Assembly (NCBI RefSeq): GCF_003010935.1 | Contig: NZ_PGGN01000003.1 | Coordinates: 496,001 to 560,000, forward strand | From: Phyllobacterium endophyticum | GTDB lineage: Bacteria > Pseudomonadota > Alphaproteobacteria > Rhizobiales > Rhizobiaceae | Length of the DNA stretch: 64,000 nucleotides | Direction of reading: 5' to 3' | Shown: in pieces, positions 8,009 through 16,210 of the stretch | How positions within the stretch are numbered: the first letter of the stretch is position 1 | How the letters are laid out: every line of letters begins with the position of its first letter | The notes under the pieces: generated by a model | The model's database searches: none | What the model saw: the letters and a program-made list of their open reading frames with translations, nothing else | What the model was told of the DNA's origin: nothing | Program-made: the position numbers and the translations under genes

Positions 8009-8683
8009 TTATTCGCTATGATCGTGGCCATGCTCATGATCTGGAAGGTCAAGATCAAAATTCTTGGCGAGATCGCCAACCTGCGCCGGGCTGAGATAAC
8101 GTGGATTGAGATTTCGCAATAGGAGGTAAAGTTTCGCCGTCTCCTCCAGTTCCTCGGTCGCAAAAACCGCGGTTTCAAGACTGTCGCCCGCCACTACCGG
8201 CCCGTGATTTGCCAGCAGAACGGATGAATACCTGCCCGCAAGTCCGCGGATCGCATCGGCTACAGCCGGATCACCAGGGCGGTAGTAAGGTAGGAGAGCG
8301 GTCTGGCCAGCTCGCATGAGATAATAGGGCGTCATTGGCGGCAAAGCGGCGCGTGGATCGATCTCGGGCAACATTGTCAAGGCAACCGCATGAGTCGAAT
8401 GGAGGTGGACAATCGCCCGCGCGCTTCCTCGTGATTCATAAAGGGCGTTGTGAAGGGGGATCTCCTTCGTGGGCTGATCCCCTGAGACCAGCACTCCCCC
8501 GGCGTCGAGGCGAGCCAGCCGGGCGGGGTCGAGAAAGCCCAGAGACGCATTCGTCGGGGTTACCAACCAACCTCCGTCATCAAGCCGTAGGGATATGTTC
8601 CCCGACGAGCCGGGCGTCAGACCTCGTTCGAACAGCGAACGCCCGTATCGGCAAATTTCCTCTCGCAGGCGCGATTCAGACAT
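8009..8683 (-). CDS. otnC: OtnC-like 3-oxo-tetronate 4-phosphate decarboxylase (class II aldolase fold)
   Basis: Class II aldolase/adducin-fold enzyme, 224 residues. The zinc ligands H93, H95 (HLHSTH) and H160 (ANHGPV) and the catalytic acid E74 (PTKEIPLH) are all present. In the described L-threonate/D-erythronate route OtnC decarboxylates 3-oxo-tetronate 4-phosphate to DHAP. That role is inferred from the linked ltnD, otnI and otnK genes; by sequence alone it could be a fuculose-phosphate-type aldolase. The tail is rich in His and acidic residues (DHEHGHDH), possibly a metal-rich end. It sits 14 bases after the lacI gene, so regulator and enzyme are co-transcribed. GGAGGTACTT precedes the ATG. 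Confidence 0.85.
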   Translation of the reverse strand: MSESRLREEICRYGRSLFERGLTPGSSGNISLRLDDGGWLVTPTNASLGFLDPARLARLDAGGVLVSGDQPTKEIPLHNALYESRGSARAIVHLHSTHAVALTMLPEIDPRAALPPMTPYYLMRAGQTALLPYYRPGDPAVADAIRGLAGRYSSVLLANHGPVVAGDSLETAVFATEELEETAKLYLLLRNLNPRYLSPAQVGDLAKNFDLDLPDHEHGHDHSE

Positions 8684-8697
8684 AAGTACCTCCGGTG

Positions 8698-9699
8698 TCA
8701 GGCAGTTGCCCCTTCAATGAGCTCGAAGCCGAGATCGACAACCTGCGGGGACGCGTTGTCCATGATGAGTTTTGCCGCTAACTCTCCAGCCGCGACGCGC
8801 GGCGTGCGTATGGTGGAAAGAGCTTGCGGCATCACTCGGCCGAGATCGAGGCCATTATAGCCGAAAATCGCCAGTTGGGACGGGATGACGATTCCCCGCG
8901 CCAAACAATGGAAATAGCCACCGAGCGCCATGTCGTCGTTGGAAAAATAGACGGCGTCTAAATCCGGGGTCCGGGCCAACAGCCGATCAAGACCCAAACG
9001 CCCCCGTTCGACAGAAGACGCTTCACGATAAATTTCCTGATCCGCAAGCGGCGTGCCGTTCGCACTCAATGTATCGCAGAAACTCGAGTAGCGTTTGCCG
9101 GCGCGTGTATCGCGGTCAATATCATGACCCACATAGCCAATCCGGCGATAACCGCGCTTCAATAGAAACTCTGCGCTTTGACGACCCGCCGCTCGATTCG
9201 AAAAACCGACGGCAAGATCCAGCGCCGTACCGTCGACATCGAGTAGTTCAACTGCACGGCAATTCGACGCTCGAAGCATCTTGATGGTACGCTCCGTATG
9301 CTCATACCCTGCCAATATGACCGCCGCAGGCCGCCAAGCCAGCATAGACGCCACCAGCGCCTCCTCCCGAGCCGGATCATAGTCGGTTACCGCGAAAACC
9401 GCCTGATACTGATTATTTTCCAGCGTCGCGCTTGCGCCTCGAAGGACATCGGCAAAGACGATGTTGGACAGCGACGGTATGACAAAGGCGACGAGGCGAG
9501 AACCGGCCGAGGCGAGCGTACCGGCGATCCGGTTGGGAACATAGCCGAGCCGTTCAACGGCGGTCATGACACGTTCTCTTGTCTTGCCGGAGTAAGATCC
9601 GTGATTTCGCAGGACCCGGGAGACAGTGCTTTCGCCGACGCCGGCCGCCTTGGCAACCTGCGCGAGCGTCACTGACACCTGATCTCTGGACGTCATCAT
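8698..9699 (-). CDS. LacI family regulator of the tetronate genes
   Basis: LacI/GalR-type repressor, 333 residues. It has an N-terminal helix-turn-helix (TLAQVAKAAGVGESTVSRVL, about residues 10-30) followed by a periplasmic-binding-protein-like sensor domain from residue 65. It most resembles the gluconate GntR branch of the family. The start is uncertain between the paired ATGs at 9699 and 9696; GAGGA lies directly before the first, so the second has the better spacing. It is divergent from ltnD-otnI-otnK, and the gap holds two near-identical 14-bp palindromes, which fit direct control of both directions. The inducer is probably a pathway acid (inference). Confidence 0.9.
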   Translation of the reverse strand: MMTSRDQVSVTLAQVAKAAGVGESTVSRVLRNHGSYSGKTRERVMTAVERLGYVPNRIAGTLASAGSRLVAFVIPSLSNIVFADVLRGASATLENNQYQAVFAVTDYDPAREEALVASMLAWRPAAVILAGYEHTERTIKMLRASNCRAVELLDVDGTALDLAVGFSNRAAGRQSAEFLLKRGYRRIGYVGHDIDRDTRAGKRYSSFCDTLSANGTPLADQEIYREASSVERGRLGLDRLLARTPDLDAVYFSNDDMALGGYFHCLARGIVIPSQLAIFGYNGLDLGRVMPQALSTIRTPRVAAGELAAKLIMDNASPQVVDLGFELIEGATA

Positions 9700-9765
9700 T
9701 CCTCGTATTTCTTAAATCCGCATGACCTCGGGCGCTGAACCTATCCTTACCTATTCAAGTTTTTT

Positions 9766-9802
9766 TGGCAGCGCTACCATTTTGTCATTGGCAGCGCTGC
9801 CA
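9766..9802. promoter_or_regulatory. Two LacI-type operators, 23 bp apart
   Basis: TGGCAGCGCTACCA (9766-9779) and the perfect palindrome TGGCAGCGCTGCCA (9789-9802) lie in the divergent gap between lacI-otnC and ltnD. The first differs from the second at one base. Their centre distance of 23 bp is about two helical turns, so two dimers would bind the same face. The central CGCT-type symmetry fits LacI-family operators. Confidence 0.8.
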
Positions 9803-9867
9803 TTCTCGGTTTATCACTGGTGCACTGAACCCCACGAGCGATCCACGCCATATCCGGGAGGCTACCC

Positions 9868-10809
9868 ATGTCAGAAACCGTTACCGTCCGTCAGAATACC
9901 GTGGTGGCGGCAGTTATTGGACTTGGCTCAATGGGTATGGGGATGGCCAGATCCATGAATCAGGCCGGCCTCGATGTGGTCGGTTGTGACATTACACCCG
10001 ATGCGGTCGATCGTTTCGTCGCCAATGGCGGTCGTGGCGCCACCACGGCAATCGAAGCCGCAACAGATGCCGATATTGTCGTCTCCGTGGTTGTCAATGC
10101 CGCGCAGACGGAGGCGATACTATTCGGCCCCGATGGCATAGCCGGCACGATGAAGCCCGGCGCAGTGTTCATCTCATCGGCCACGATGGATCCCGCTATC
10201 GCACGTGATCTGTCGCGACGGGTCGAAGCTTGCGGCCACCATTATCTGGATGCCCCGATATCTGGCGGTGCGGCAAAGGCAGCGAGCGGTGAACTTACGA
10301 TCATGGCCTCTGGATCCAGGCAGGCTTTCGAGCTTGCCCGTCCAGCTCTGGATGCAATGGCCGCCAAGGTTTACGAACTCGGCGATGCTGCTGGTGCTGG
10401 TGCAGCCTTCAAGATGGTCAATCAGCTTCTTGCCGGCGTCCATATTGCGGCGGCCTGCGAGGCAATAAGCTTTGCTGCCAAGCAAGGCCTTGATCTCGAT
10501 AAGGTGTACGAAGTAATCACCGCATCCGCAGGCAATTCCTGGATGTTTCAAAATAGGGTTCCCCACGTGCTGGCGGGAGACTACACGCCCCTCAGTACCG
10601 TCGAAATCTTCGTCAAGGATCTTGGCATCGTTCAGGACATGGCGCGTGCCGAACGGTATCCTGTACCGCTCGTAGCTGCGGCTTTGCAGATGTATCTTGC
10701 TGCCTCAGGTGCTGGCATGGGCCGGGATGACGACGCGTCTCTTGCACGGATCTACGCCTTGCTTTCCGGCGCTAAGCTGCCGAATACCAGCGGCGGTTCG
10801 CTAGCCTGA
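9868..10809 (+). CDS. ltnD: L-threonate dehydrogenase-like 3-hydroxyacid dehydrogenase
   Basis: Beta-hydroxyacid dehydrogenase, 313 residues. The nucleotide site is GLGSMGMGMA (residues 18-27), the substrate loop is DAPISGGAAKAASGEL (128-143) and the catalytic lysine is K182 in FKMVNQLL. In the described pathway LtnD oxidises L-threonate to 2-oxo-tetronate. The family also holds tartronate semialdehyde reductase and 3-hydroxyisobutyrate dehydrogenase, so the name rests on the linked otnI, otnK and otnC genes. GGGAGGCTACCC precedes the ATG. It is the first gene of the plus-strand operon and follows two LacI operators. Confidence 0.86.
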   Translation: MSETVTVRQNTVVAAVIGLGSMGMGMARSMNQAGLDVVGCDITPDAVDRFVANGGRGATTAIEAATDADIVVSVVVNAAQTEAILFGPDGIAGTMKPGAVFISSATMDPAIARDLSRRVEACGHHYLDAPISGGAAKAASGELTIMASGSRQAFELARPALDAMAAKVYELGDAAGAGAAFKMVNQLLAGVHIAAACEAISFAAKQGLDLDKVYEVITASAGNSWMFQNRVPHVLAGDYTPLSTVEIFVKDLGIVQDMARAERYPVPLVAAALQMYLAASGAGMGRDDDASLARIYALLSGAKLPNTSGGSLA

Positions 10810-10823
10810 CGAGAGGATTCACT

Positions 10824-11600
10824 ATGCCCGTATTTGCCGCCAACCTGTCCATGATGTTCAACGAGTGGCCGTTTCTGGACCGTTTCGCTGCTGCTGCCGA
10901 TGCTGGCTTTGCGGCTGTTGAATATCTGTTCCCCTATGAAGTCACGCCCGAATCTATCTCGGAGAGGCTCCGCCGCAACAATCTTCAGCAGGCGTTGTTC
11001 AATCTTCCCCCTGGCGACTGGGCCGCGGGTGAGCGTGGCATTGCCGCGCTCCCCGGTCGGTTCGATGACTTGAAATCGGATGTGGAACGGGCGCTCGATT
11101 ATGCATCGGCAACCGGCGTTAAGCGAATGCACCTGATGGCGGGCATCGCCGATCCCCATGACGATGTGGCTGCGTCCTGCTATCGGCGCTCTGTAACCTA
11201 CACTGCCGGTCGGCTTGCCGAAGCGGGTATCGATCTGATGTTGGAGCCGATCAACGCGCGAAACATGCCAGGATATTTCCTCGATGATTTCGGCACTGCA
11301 GAACGGCTCATTGCGAATCTCGGCTTCGCAAACCTCAAGCTCCAGTTCGATATCTACCATCGCCAGATCATGCACGGCGATGTGACCATGGCTCTGCGCC
11401 GCCTGATGCCTGTGACTGGCCATGTTCAAATCGCCAGCGTTCCTTCGCGCCACGAACCCGACGGTGAAGAACTGAACTTCCCGTTTATTCTCCAGGAGAT
11501 CGACCGTCTCGGCTATGATGGCTTCGTGGGTTGCGAATATATCCCAAGAACCGGAACTCTGGACGGTTTGAGCTGGTTCGAACCCTTTAGACGGAGCTAG
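10824..11600 (+). CDS. otnI: 2-oxo-tetronate isomerase OtnI (hydroxypyruvate isomerase family)
   Basis: TIM-barrel isomerase of the Hyi/OtnI family, 258 residues. Characteristic pieces are FAANLSMMFNEWPFLDRF at the start, the metal-site acids in MLEPINARNMPGYFL and GCEYIPR, and LQFDIYHRQIMHGD. It is expected to interconvert 2-oxo-tetronate and 3-oxo-tetronate, supplying the kinase encoded next. Hydroxypyruvate isomerase is the alternative but fits the operon less well. AGAGGATTCACT precedes the ATG. It lies 14 bases after ltnD and 3 bases before otnK. Confidence 0.88.
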   Translation: MPVFAANLSMMFNEWPFLDRFAAAADAGFAAVEYLFPYEVTPESISERLRRNNLQQALFNLPPGDWAAGERGIAALPGRFDDLKSDVERALDYASATGVKRMHLMAGIADPHDDVAASCYRRSVTYTAGRLAEAGIDLMLEPINARNMPGYFLDDFGTAERLIANLGFANLKLQFDIYHRQIMHGDVTMALRRLMPVTGHVQIASVPSRHEPDGEELNFPFILQEIDRLGYDGFVGCEYIPRTGTLDGLSWFEPFRRS

Positions 11601-11603
11601 GCC

Positions 11604-12884
11604 ATGACGATATTGCTTGGATCAATTGCGGATGACTATACGGGGGCGTCTGATCTTGCCAATACGCTGACAAAAAATGGCCTGCGCACGATCCAGACGG
11701 TAGGCATCCCCGACGCAGCCTTGGACCTGCCAGATGTCGATGCCATCGTTATCGCCCTGAAGATTCGCTCCGTCCCTGCCGCGAGCGCTATATTTCTTGC
11801 GTCTGAAGCGTATCGATGGCTGTACGGTCTTGGCGCCAGACACGTCCTTTACAAGATTTGTTCGACATTCGACTCCACGGATGCCGGGAACATCGGCCCG
11901 GTTACCGAAGCACTCGGCAGCATGGCAGGAGCCGACACAGTCCTCGTGACGCCGGCTTTTCCCGAGACGGGTCGTACCGTCTATTTCGGTAATCTTTTTG
12001 TCAACGGACAACCGCTGAACGAAAGCCCGCTTAAAGATCATCCCCTCAATCCAATGCACGATGCCAATCTGGTACGCGTCCTGGCAAGACAGTCGCGGGG
12101 TGGCGTCGGGCTCGTCGAGCTCCCGACCGTCTCAGCAGGCACCGCTGCCGTGAAGTCGCGACTGTATGCGTTGCGCGACAAAGGTTTTTCGGCAGCGATT
12201 GCTGACGCACTCGTGGAGCGTGACCTTGAAACACTCGGTGCTGTCGCGCTTCAGATGAAGGTTTCGACAGGAGCATCCGGGCTGGGCTTGGGTCTTGCCC
12301 GGGCGCTCGTACAATCCGGTGATGTGCCGCTGAACCCCACAACTGCAGCCGACATTATTCGTCCCGTCGGCGGACTGGCCGCCATTGTTGTCGGCAGTTG
12401 CTCCAGCGCAACGCTCCGGCAAGTCGAGATTGCCGAACAGTCGATGCCCGTGCTGAGGCTTGACAGCGAAAGACTGATTGGCGGGTCTGACGAGATTTCC
12501 GCCGCGATATCCTGGGCAGGCGAGCGCGTCGCGAAAGGTCCTGTGCTTATCTCTGCCAGCGGGACGCCCGAAGCCGTCGCCGAGCTTCAATCGCGATACG
12601 GTCGCGATGTTTCAGGTCATGCTATCGAGGCTGCCACGTCACACATAGCGGCCGAGCTCGTGACAAGGGGCGTTCGTCGTCTCGTGATCGCAGGAGGCGA
12701 GACGTCCGGCGCGGCAGTTGACAGGCTTGGCATCCCAGCCTTCCTGATTGGACCCGAAATCGCGCCGGGTGTACCGGTTTTGCGCACCGTGGGAAATGCT
12801 CAGGGAGAAATGCTACTGGCCCTAAAGTCCGGCAATTTTGGAGGCGAGAACTTCTTTGCAACTGCTATGAGCATGATGCGTTGA
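11604..12884 (+). CDS. otnK: 3-oxo-tetronate kinase OtnK (DUF1537 four-carbon acid sugar kinase)
   Basis: DUF1537 kinase, 426 residues. The N-terminal sugar-acid-binding domain opens with ADDYTGASDLAN, followed by KICSTFDSTDAGNIGP near residue 90. The C-terminal ATP-binding domain has VVGSCSSATLRQ, VIAGGETSGAAVDRLG and LALKSGNFG. It phosphorylates the acid at C4. Paired with otnI and otnC it should act as OtnK; D-threonate kinase (DtnK) is the alternative and would supply the PdxA2 of the neighbouring module. It is the only DUF1537 kinase in the window. Confidence 0.9.
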   Translation: MTILLGSIADDYTGASDLANTLTKNGLRTIQTVGIPDAALDLPDVDAIVIALKIRSVPAASAIFLASEAYRWLYGLGARHVLYKICSTFDSTDAGNIGPVTEALGSMAGADTVLVTPAFPETGRTVYFGNLFVNGQPLNESPLKDHPLNPMHDANLVRVLARQSRGGVGLVELPTVSAGTAAVKSRLYALRDKGFSAAIADALVERDLETLGAVALQMKVSTGASGLGLGLARALVQSGDVPLNPTTAADIIRPVGGLAAIVVGSCSSATLRQVEIAEQSMPVLRLDSERLIGGSDEISAAISWAGERVAKGPVLISASGTPEAVAELQSRYGRDVSGHAIEAATSHIAAELVTRGVRRLVIAGGETSGAAVDRLGIPAFLIGPEIAPGVPVLRTVGNAQGEMLLALKSGNFGGENFFATAMSMMR

Positions 12885-12940
12885 TAGCAATAGCTCGCAC
12901 ACGAGCAGCGTTCGATCGTCATCTAGACTAGGCAGCAATC

Positions 12941-13228
12941 GTGGCCAAGCCCAAATCATTGATCGTTACAATCCGTGGCAAAGTGCAGGGTGTCGGTTTC
13001 CGCTACTGGACACAAACTGAGGCACAAAAGCTGGGACTTCGAGGCTGGGTGCGTAACGAAAGCGATGGCTCCGTTTGCGCCCTCATCGTCGGACCGGAAC
13101 ATGCTGTAGACAAGATGCTGAAGCGTTTCGAGGAGGGGCCGGGAGCAGCTTCGGTCTCGCGCGTCACCAGCGAATCCAGTGGTAAGGGCCAGTCCGCTGA
13201 CGGCTTCAATATTGTCGGTTCCGATTAA
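12941..13228 (+). CDS. acyP: Acylphosphatase
   Basis: Small acylphosphatase of 95 residues with both catalytic residues, R21 in VQGVGFRYW and N39 in RNESDG. It hydrolyses carboxyl-phosphate bonds in the cytosol. It starts with GTG at 12941 and has only a weak ribosome-binding site. It follows otnK by 56 bases without an obvious terminator, so it may ride on the tetronate transcript, although acylphosphatases are commonly stand-alone housekeeping genes. Confidence 0.93.
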   Translation: MAKPKSLIVTIRGKVQGVGFRYWTQTEAQKLGLRGWVRNESDGSVCALIVGPEHAVDKMLKRFEEGPGAASVSRVTSESSGKGQSADGFNIVGSD

Positions 13229-13338
13229 GCAAGTAACTCCTCTAAAGACGGAACCTCTGGCCTTTTTTCGTGTTTACGAAGAATGGGAACCTTCGGGCGA
13301 AAGCTCGGGGTCTTCTTGCGTAACGATGGAGTATTATC

Positions 13339-13881
13339 ATGATCAGGAAACTCATAGCCGCCACAGCATGTGTGGCTTTTATGTCCGGGACAGCGTTGAG
13401 CCAAGGTGTCTCTCCGGCACCCGCCGAGAATCCTGCTCCGCTTACAGTCACCAGCAAGGAAATCTTCAAGCCAGCGCCTGGCAGTCCGCCAGCAGCGGAT
13501 GCAGCCAACCTTACCAAAGTATCGGACGGACAGATTCTCGCCTCCGGATTCATTGGCAAAGCCGTGTACAACGGCGATGACGACAATGCAGAGACAATAG
13601 GAAAGCTCAATGACCTGCTGATTGGACCTGACGGTATGGTTCAGGCCGCAATCGTCGGCGTCGGAGGGTTCCTTGGCGTGGGCGACAAGGATGTAGCGGT
13701 GGCTCCGGCGCAGTTGAAACTTTCGATGCGCAGCGATGGCGAAACATGGCTGGTGATGAACACGACGAAGGACCAGCTGAACGCCGCCCCGGCCTTCGAC
13801 AGGTCAACGAATTTCACGGACGGCGTGGCTGATCCGATGAAAACCGGAGCAAACCCACCGGCAACGGAGCCTGCTAAATAA
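13339..13881 (+). CDS. Exported PRC-barrel domain protein
   Basis: Exported protein of 180 residues. A signal peptide spans residues 1-22 (MIRKLIAATACVAFMSGTAL then SQG), followed by a Pro/Ala-rich linker to about residue 55. A PRC-barrel domain covers residues 65-140 (GKLNDLLIGPDGMVQAAIVG, GVGDKDVAVAP). The C-terminal tail is low-complexity. Such periplasmic PRC-barrel proteins are common in rhizobia and related bacteria, often linked to envelope stress, but no precise role is known. ATGGAGTATTATC precedes the ATG. A strong hairpin follows the stop codon. Confidence 0.88.
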   Translation: MIRKLIAATACVAFMSGTALSQGVSPAPAENPAPLTVTSKEIFKPAPGSPPAADAANLTKVSDGQILASGFIGKAVYNGDDDNAETIGKLNDLLIGPDGMVQAAIVGVGGFLGVGDKDVAVAPAQLKLSMRSDGETWLVMNTTKDQLNAAPAFDRSTNFTDGVADPMKTGANPPATEPAK

Positions 13882-13889
13882 TATCACGC

Positions 13890-13921
13890 GGAAGGCCGCT
13901 GCATTTCGCCGGCGGCCTTCC
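13890..13921. terminator. Bidirectional terminator between the PRC-barrel and Ni/Co permease genes
   Basis: Perfect 10-bp stem GGAAGGCCGC / GCGGCCTTCC with a 12-base loop, placed between convergent genes and touching the stop codon of the permease gene. The symmetry would serve both strands. Confidence 0.75.
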
Positions 13922-14982
13922 TACTGGCGGCATGCCGACACATCAACCTGGAGAGTGTCGTACCCTTTGGCGCGGTATATGATGACCGAGATCATCCAGC
14001 TCATGATGAATATCGCGACGACGGCGTAACCAAAGTTGGCCAAATCGTCATTCAGTCCCCCAATGAAGTGCCAGAACGGCCCCTGAAGTTCGAGTTTGTC
14101 GCTGATCAACCCGAGCGCTTCAACTCCGCCGATGAAAACAGCCACTATGACGGACGCTCCGGTGATTGTAAGATTGTACCAGAGCTTGCGCATCGGGTTT
14201 ATGGACGCCCAACCATAGGCCCCCGTCATCAATACGCTGTCGGTGGTGTCCATCAACGACATGCCTGCAGTGAAGAGCGCTGGAAACACGAGAATTGTCC
14301 AGAAAGACATGCCTTGGGTTGCTTGCGCTGCCGAAATTCCGAGCAGACCAATTTCGGTCGCAGTGTCGAACCCCAATCCGAACAGGAATCCGATTGGATA
14401 CATATGCCATGACCGGGATACGACACGAAAAATCGGGCGGAAGATGCGCGCAAGCAGCCCGCGGCCCGCGAGCAGCGCATCGAGGTCCTCGTCGACGATT
14501 CGCTCGCCGCGACGCGCACGGCTGAAAGCCGACCATATGCCCCGCAGGATGAAAAGATTGGCCAGACCGATGACGAGTAGGAAAACAGCCGAGACGGATG
14601 TGCCTATCACACCCCCTACGTCGTGAAAGGATTCGAGATTGCTCTGCATGGCGGCCGCAGTGGCGGCAATGACAAGTGAAGCGATCACCACGATGGTGGA
14701 ATGGCCAAGCGAGAAAAAGAAGCCTACCGAGTAGGGTGCCTTGCCCTCCTGGATCAGCCGGCGGACGACGTTATCGATCGCCGCTATGTGGTCGGCGTCA
14801 AATGCATGCCGTAGACCGAACATATAGGCGAGGAGAGCCATGCCCAGCAATGAAGGACTATCCGAAAAAGCTAACCAGGCCCAGGCCCAGGCGCCGACAT
14901 TGGCGGCGACCAGGATAATATAGGTAAAAATGAGCTTGGCTTTCAGTCGGGCGGGTTGATCGTCGAAGGGATTGGGAATCAC
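13921..14982 (-). CDS. Nickel/cobalt permease, NiCoT family
   Basis: Inner-membrane Ni2+/Co2+ uptake permease (HoxN/NixA/NicT type), 353 residues with about eight helices. The metal-binding signature RHAFDADHIAAIDN lies near residue 57, FFFSLGHSTIVV near residue 88, and GFLFGLGFDTATEIGLLG near residue 200. The start is GTG at 14982; AGGAG lies seven bases upstream. The overlapping ATG at 14984 is followed at once by TGA and cannot be used. Whether it prefers Ni or Co cannot be told; no urease, hydrogenase or cobalamin genes are near. Confidence 0.93.
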   Translation of the reverse strand: MIPNPFDDQPARLKAKLIFTYIILVAANVGAWAWAWLAFSDSPSLLGMALLAYMFGLRHAFDADHIAAIDNVVRRLIQEGKAPYSVGFFFSLGHSTIVVIASLVIAATAAAMQSNLESFHDVGGVIGTSVSAVFLLVIGLANLFILRGIWSAFSRARRGERIVDEDLDALLAGRGLLARIFRPIFRVVSRSWHMYPIGFLFGLGFDTATEIGLLGISAAQATQGMSFWTILVFPALFTAGMSLMDTTDSVLMTGAYGWASINPMRKLWYNLTITGASVIVAVFIGGVEALGLISDKLELQGPFWHFIGGLNDDLANFGYAVVAIFIMSWMISVIIYRAKGYDTLQVDVSACRQ

Positions 14983-15333
14983 ATAAGTCTCCTCTGCTGG
15001 CGGGTACCCACATGCTGGTCATGCGAGCCCTGCCGCGCGGCATCGAAGTGACCATAGAAAAATGGAAAGTGTGATGTCTACGCGAAAACGTCTTACTCAC
15101 CTGTGAATCATTTCGGAGCAAACAATCACCTTCGATGACGATCTGATGCAGGAACTAGGCATGGTGAAGGCCTAGCAAATCGCCGGGCGCACTCCGGTAT
15201 CTTGCAAGAGCTAAGGGTTAAGGCACGCCGATAGAACAGGCGCGGCTGCCATGTGCACGCCGTCCCTTGAGATAGCGAGCGGCCCTCAAGCACGCGAACA
15301 CATTGCTCTTGGCTGTCTCTGCGGCCTGGAGCC
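14983..15333. other. Gap without a complete gene (351 bp)
   Basis: The stretch holds the leader of the Ni/Co permease gene and the downstream side of the minus-strand pilin gene. No riboswitch or regulator palindrome was recognised. At 15116-15175 a short frame reads QTITFDDDLMQELG and then stops, resembling the first strand and helix of VapB/CopG-type antitoxins. It has no start codon and is at best a gene remnant. Confidence 0.4.
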
Positions 15334-15507
15334 TTATGGTTCGGGGCTTACCCTGTTTGATATCGCTTCGAATGTGTCCTTGATATTCGTGCCAAGCTTG
15401 CTGCTGGCGCCAATAATGGCGACTGCTATCAACGCAACGATCAGCGCGTATTCAACGGCACTCGCGCCGGTTTCGTCCCTGAGGAAGTGCGCGAAGAGCT
15501 TTGTCAT
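15334..15507 (-). CDS. Flp/Fap-type pilin, 57 aa
   Basis: Short type IVb (Flp) pilin of 57 residues. It begins MTKLFAHFLRDETGASAVEY: a basic leader, then the conserved Glu-Tyr of the Flp motif (ETGASAVEYALI) at the head of a hydrophobic helix (residues 19-38). A prepilin peptidase would cleave in the G-A-S-A region, with E19 as the key acid. The start ATG at 15507 follows GACAGGAGAGGCGAAC. It is divergent from a second pilin gene 336 bases away. No tad assembly genes are in the window, so assembly proteins must be encoded elsewhere. Confidence 0.87.
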   Translation of the reverse strand: MTKLFAHFLRDETGASAVEYALIVALIAVAIIGASSKLGTNIKDTFEAISNRVSPEP

Positions 15508-15843
15508 GTTCGCCTCTCCTGTCTTTACTCACGTCGCAGGATGGTCCTCCTCATCGCATCAATTGGCAAAAGGGACTACTTCTGATAGTTAATTAATTCC
15601 TTAGCGAAGCCGAAACAATTTAATAAATTACTATTGAACCTATAATGTTCTGACCGGTCACTCCAAGAAGTCTTCGTAACGGCTTTGAATGCGGGCAATT
15701 TGATTGACTTTGGTAAAGATAACTTAAGCAACAAATTGAGTCACAGTTCGGTAACTATATTAATTAGGGAAACCGAAATTGCCCGATACCTATCTTGACG
15801 ACGGTTCAACGAAACCATGCACAACAACAGGATAGGCAATCAA
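15508..15843. other. A+T-rich divergent promoter region between two pilin genes (336 bp)
   Basis: No frame in this stretch looks coding. It is much richer in A+T than its surroundings (for instance 15588-15645 and 15700-15780) and contains a TATAAT at about 15638 and several TTGAxx hexamers. It probably holds the promoters of both pilin genes and regulator sites, but none can be assigned with confidence. Confidence 0.5.
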
Positions 15844-16023
15844 ATGAACAAGCTCATCGCACGCTTCCTCAAGGACGAATCCGGCGCGACCGCCATCGAA
15901 TACGGCCTTATCGCTGCCCTCATCTCCGTCGGTATCATCGCTGGCGCTACCTCGCTGGGCGGCAGCATCAACAACACGTTCAATAAGCTCGGCGGCACAA
16001 TGACCAACGCTGCGCCGAAATAA
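15844..16023 (+). CDS. Flp/Fap-type pilin, 59 aa
   Basis: Type IVb (Flp) pilin of 59 residues with the classical motif DESGATAIEYGLIAALISVG: processing site before the mature helix, Glu-Tyr pair, and hydrophobic stretch at residues 18-38. The ATG at 15844 is preferred over 15817 because the basic leader MNKLIARFLK is typical; ACAGGATAGGC lies upstream. A hairpin terminator follows the stop. It shares about half its residues with the opposite-strand pilin but has a Gly/Asn/Thr-rich C-terminus in place of the charged one. Confidence 0.93.
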   Translation: MNKLIARFLKDESGATAIEYGLIAALISVGIIAGATSLGGSINNTFNKLGGTMTNAAPK

Positions 16024-16032
16024 GTCAGTGAC

Positions 16033-16058
16033 TTGGGGCTGCTGTTGCGCAGCCCCAA
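16033..16058 (+). terminator. Terminator after the plus-strand pilin gene
   Basis: Perfect 10-bp stem TTGGGGCTGC / GCAGCCCCAA with a six-base loop, starting 10 bases after the pilin stop codon. The trailing sequence is only moderately T-rich. Confidence 0.7.
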
Positions 16059-16210
16059 TATACCTTGAATATTGTGAAATCCGGCTAGTGCCGGATCTCG
16101 CCATGCCTTGCCACGCCAGACGCGAGTAAGGCCGCGACGCGCTTCAAACCAAACTGTCCAACTGCCAGGCAAGAGCTTGCAGGCAAAGCATAGAGCGAGC
16201 ACCGATTAGA

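Noticed and set aside
13229-13338. Possible terminator after the acylphosphatase gene
   Set aside because: There is a T6 run at about 13263-13268, but no convincing stem precedes it.
14983-15130. Possible metal-sensing riboswitch before the Ni/Co permease
   Set aside because: No conserved NiCo or cobalamin riboswitch core could be recognised by eye; a covariance-model search would decide.
15251-15592. Plus-strand frame of 113 codons
   Set aside because: Antisense to the 57-aa Flp pilin gene, which has a good ribosome-binding site and the conserved Glu-Tyr motif.
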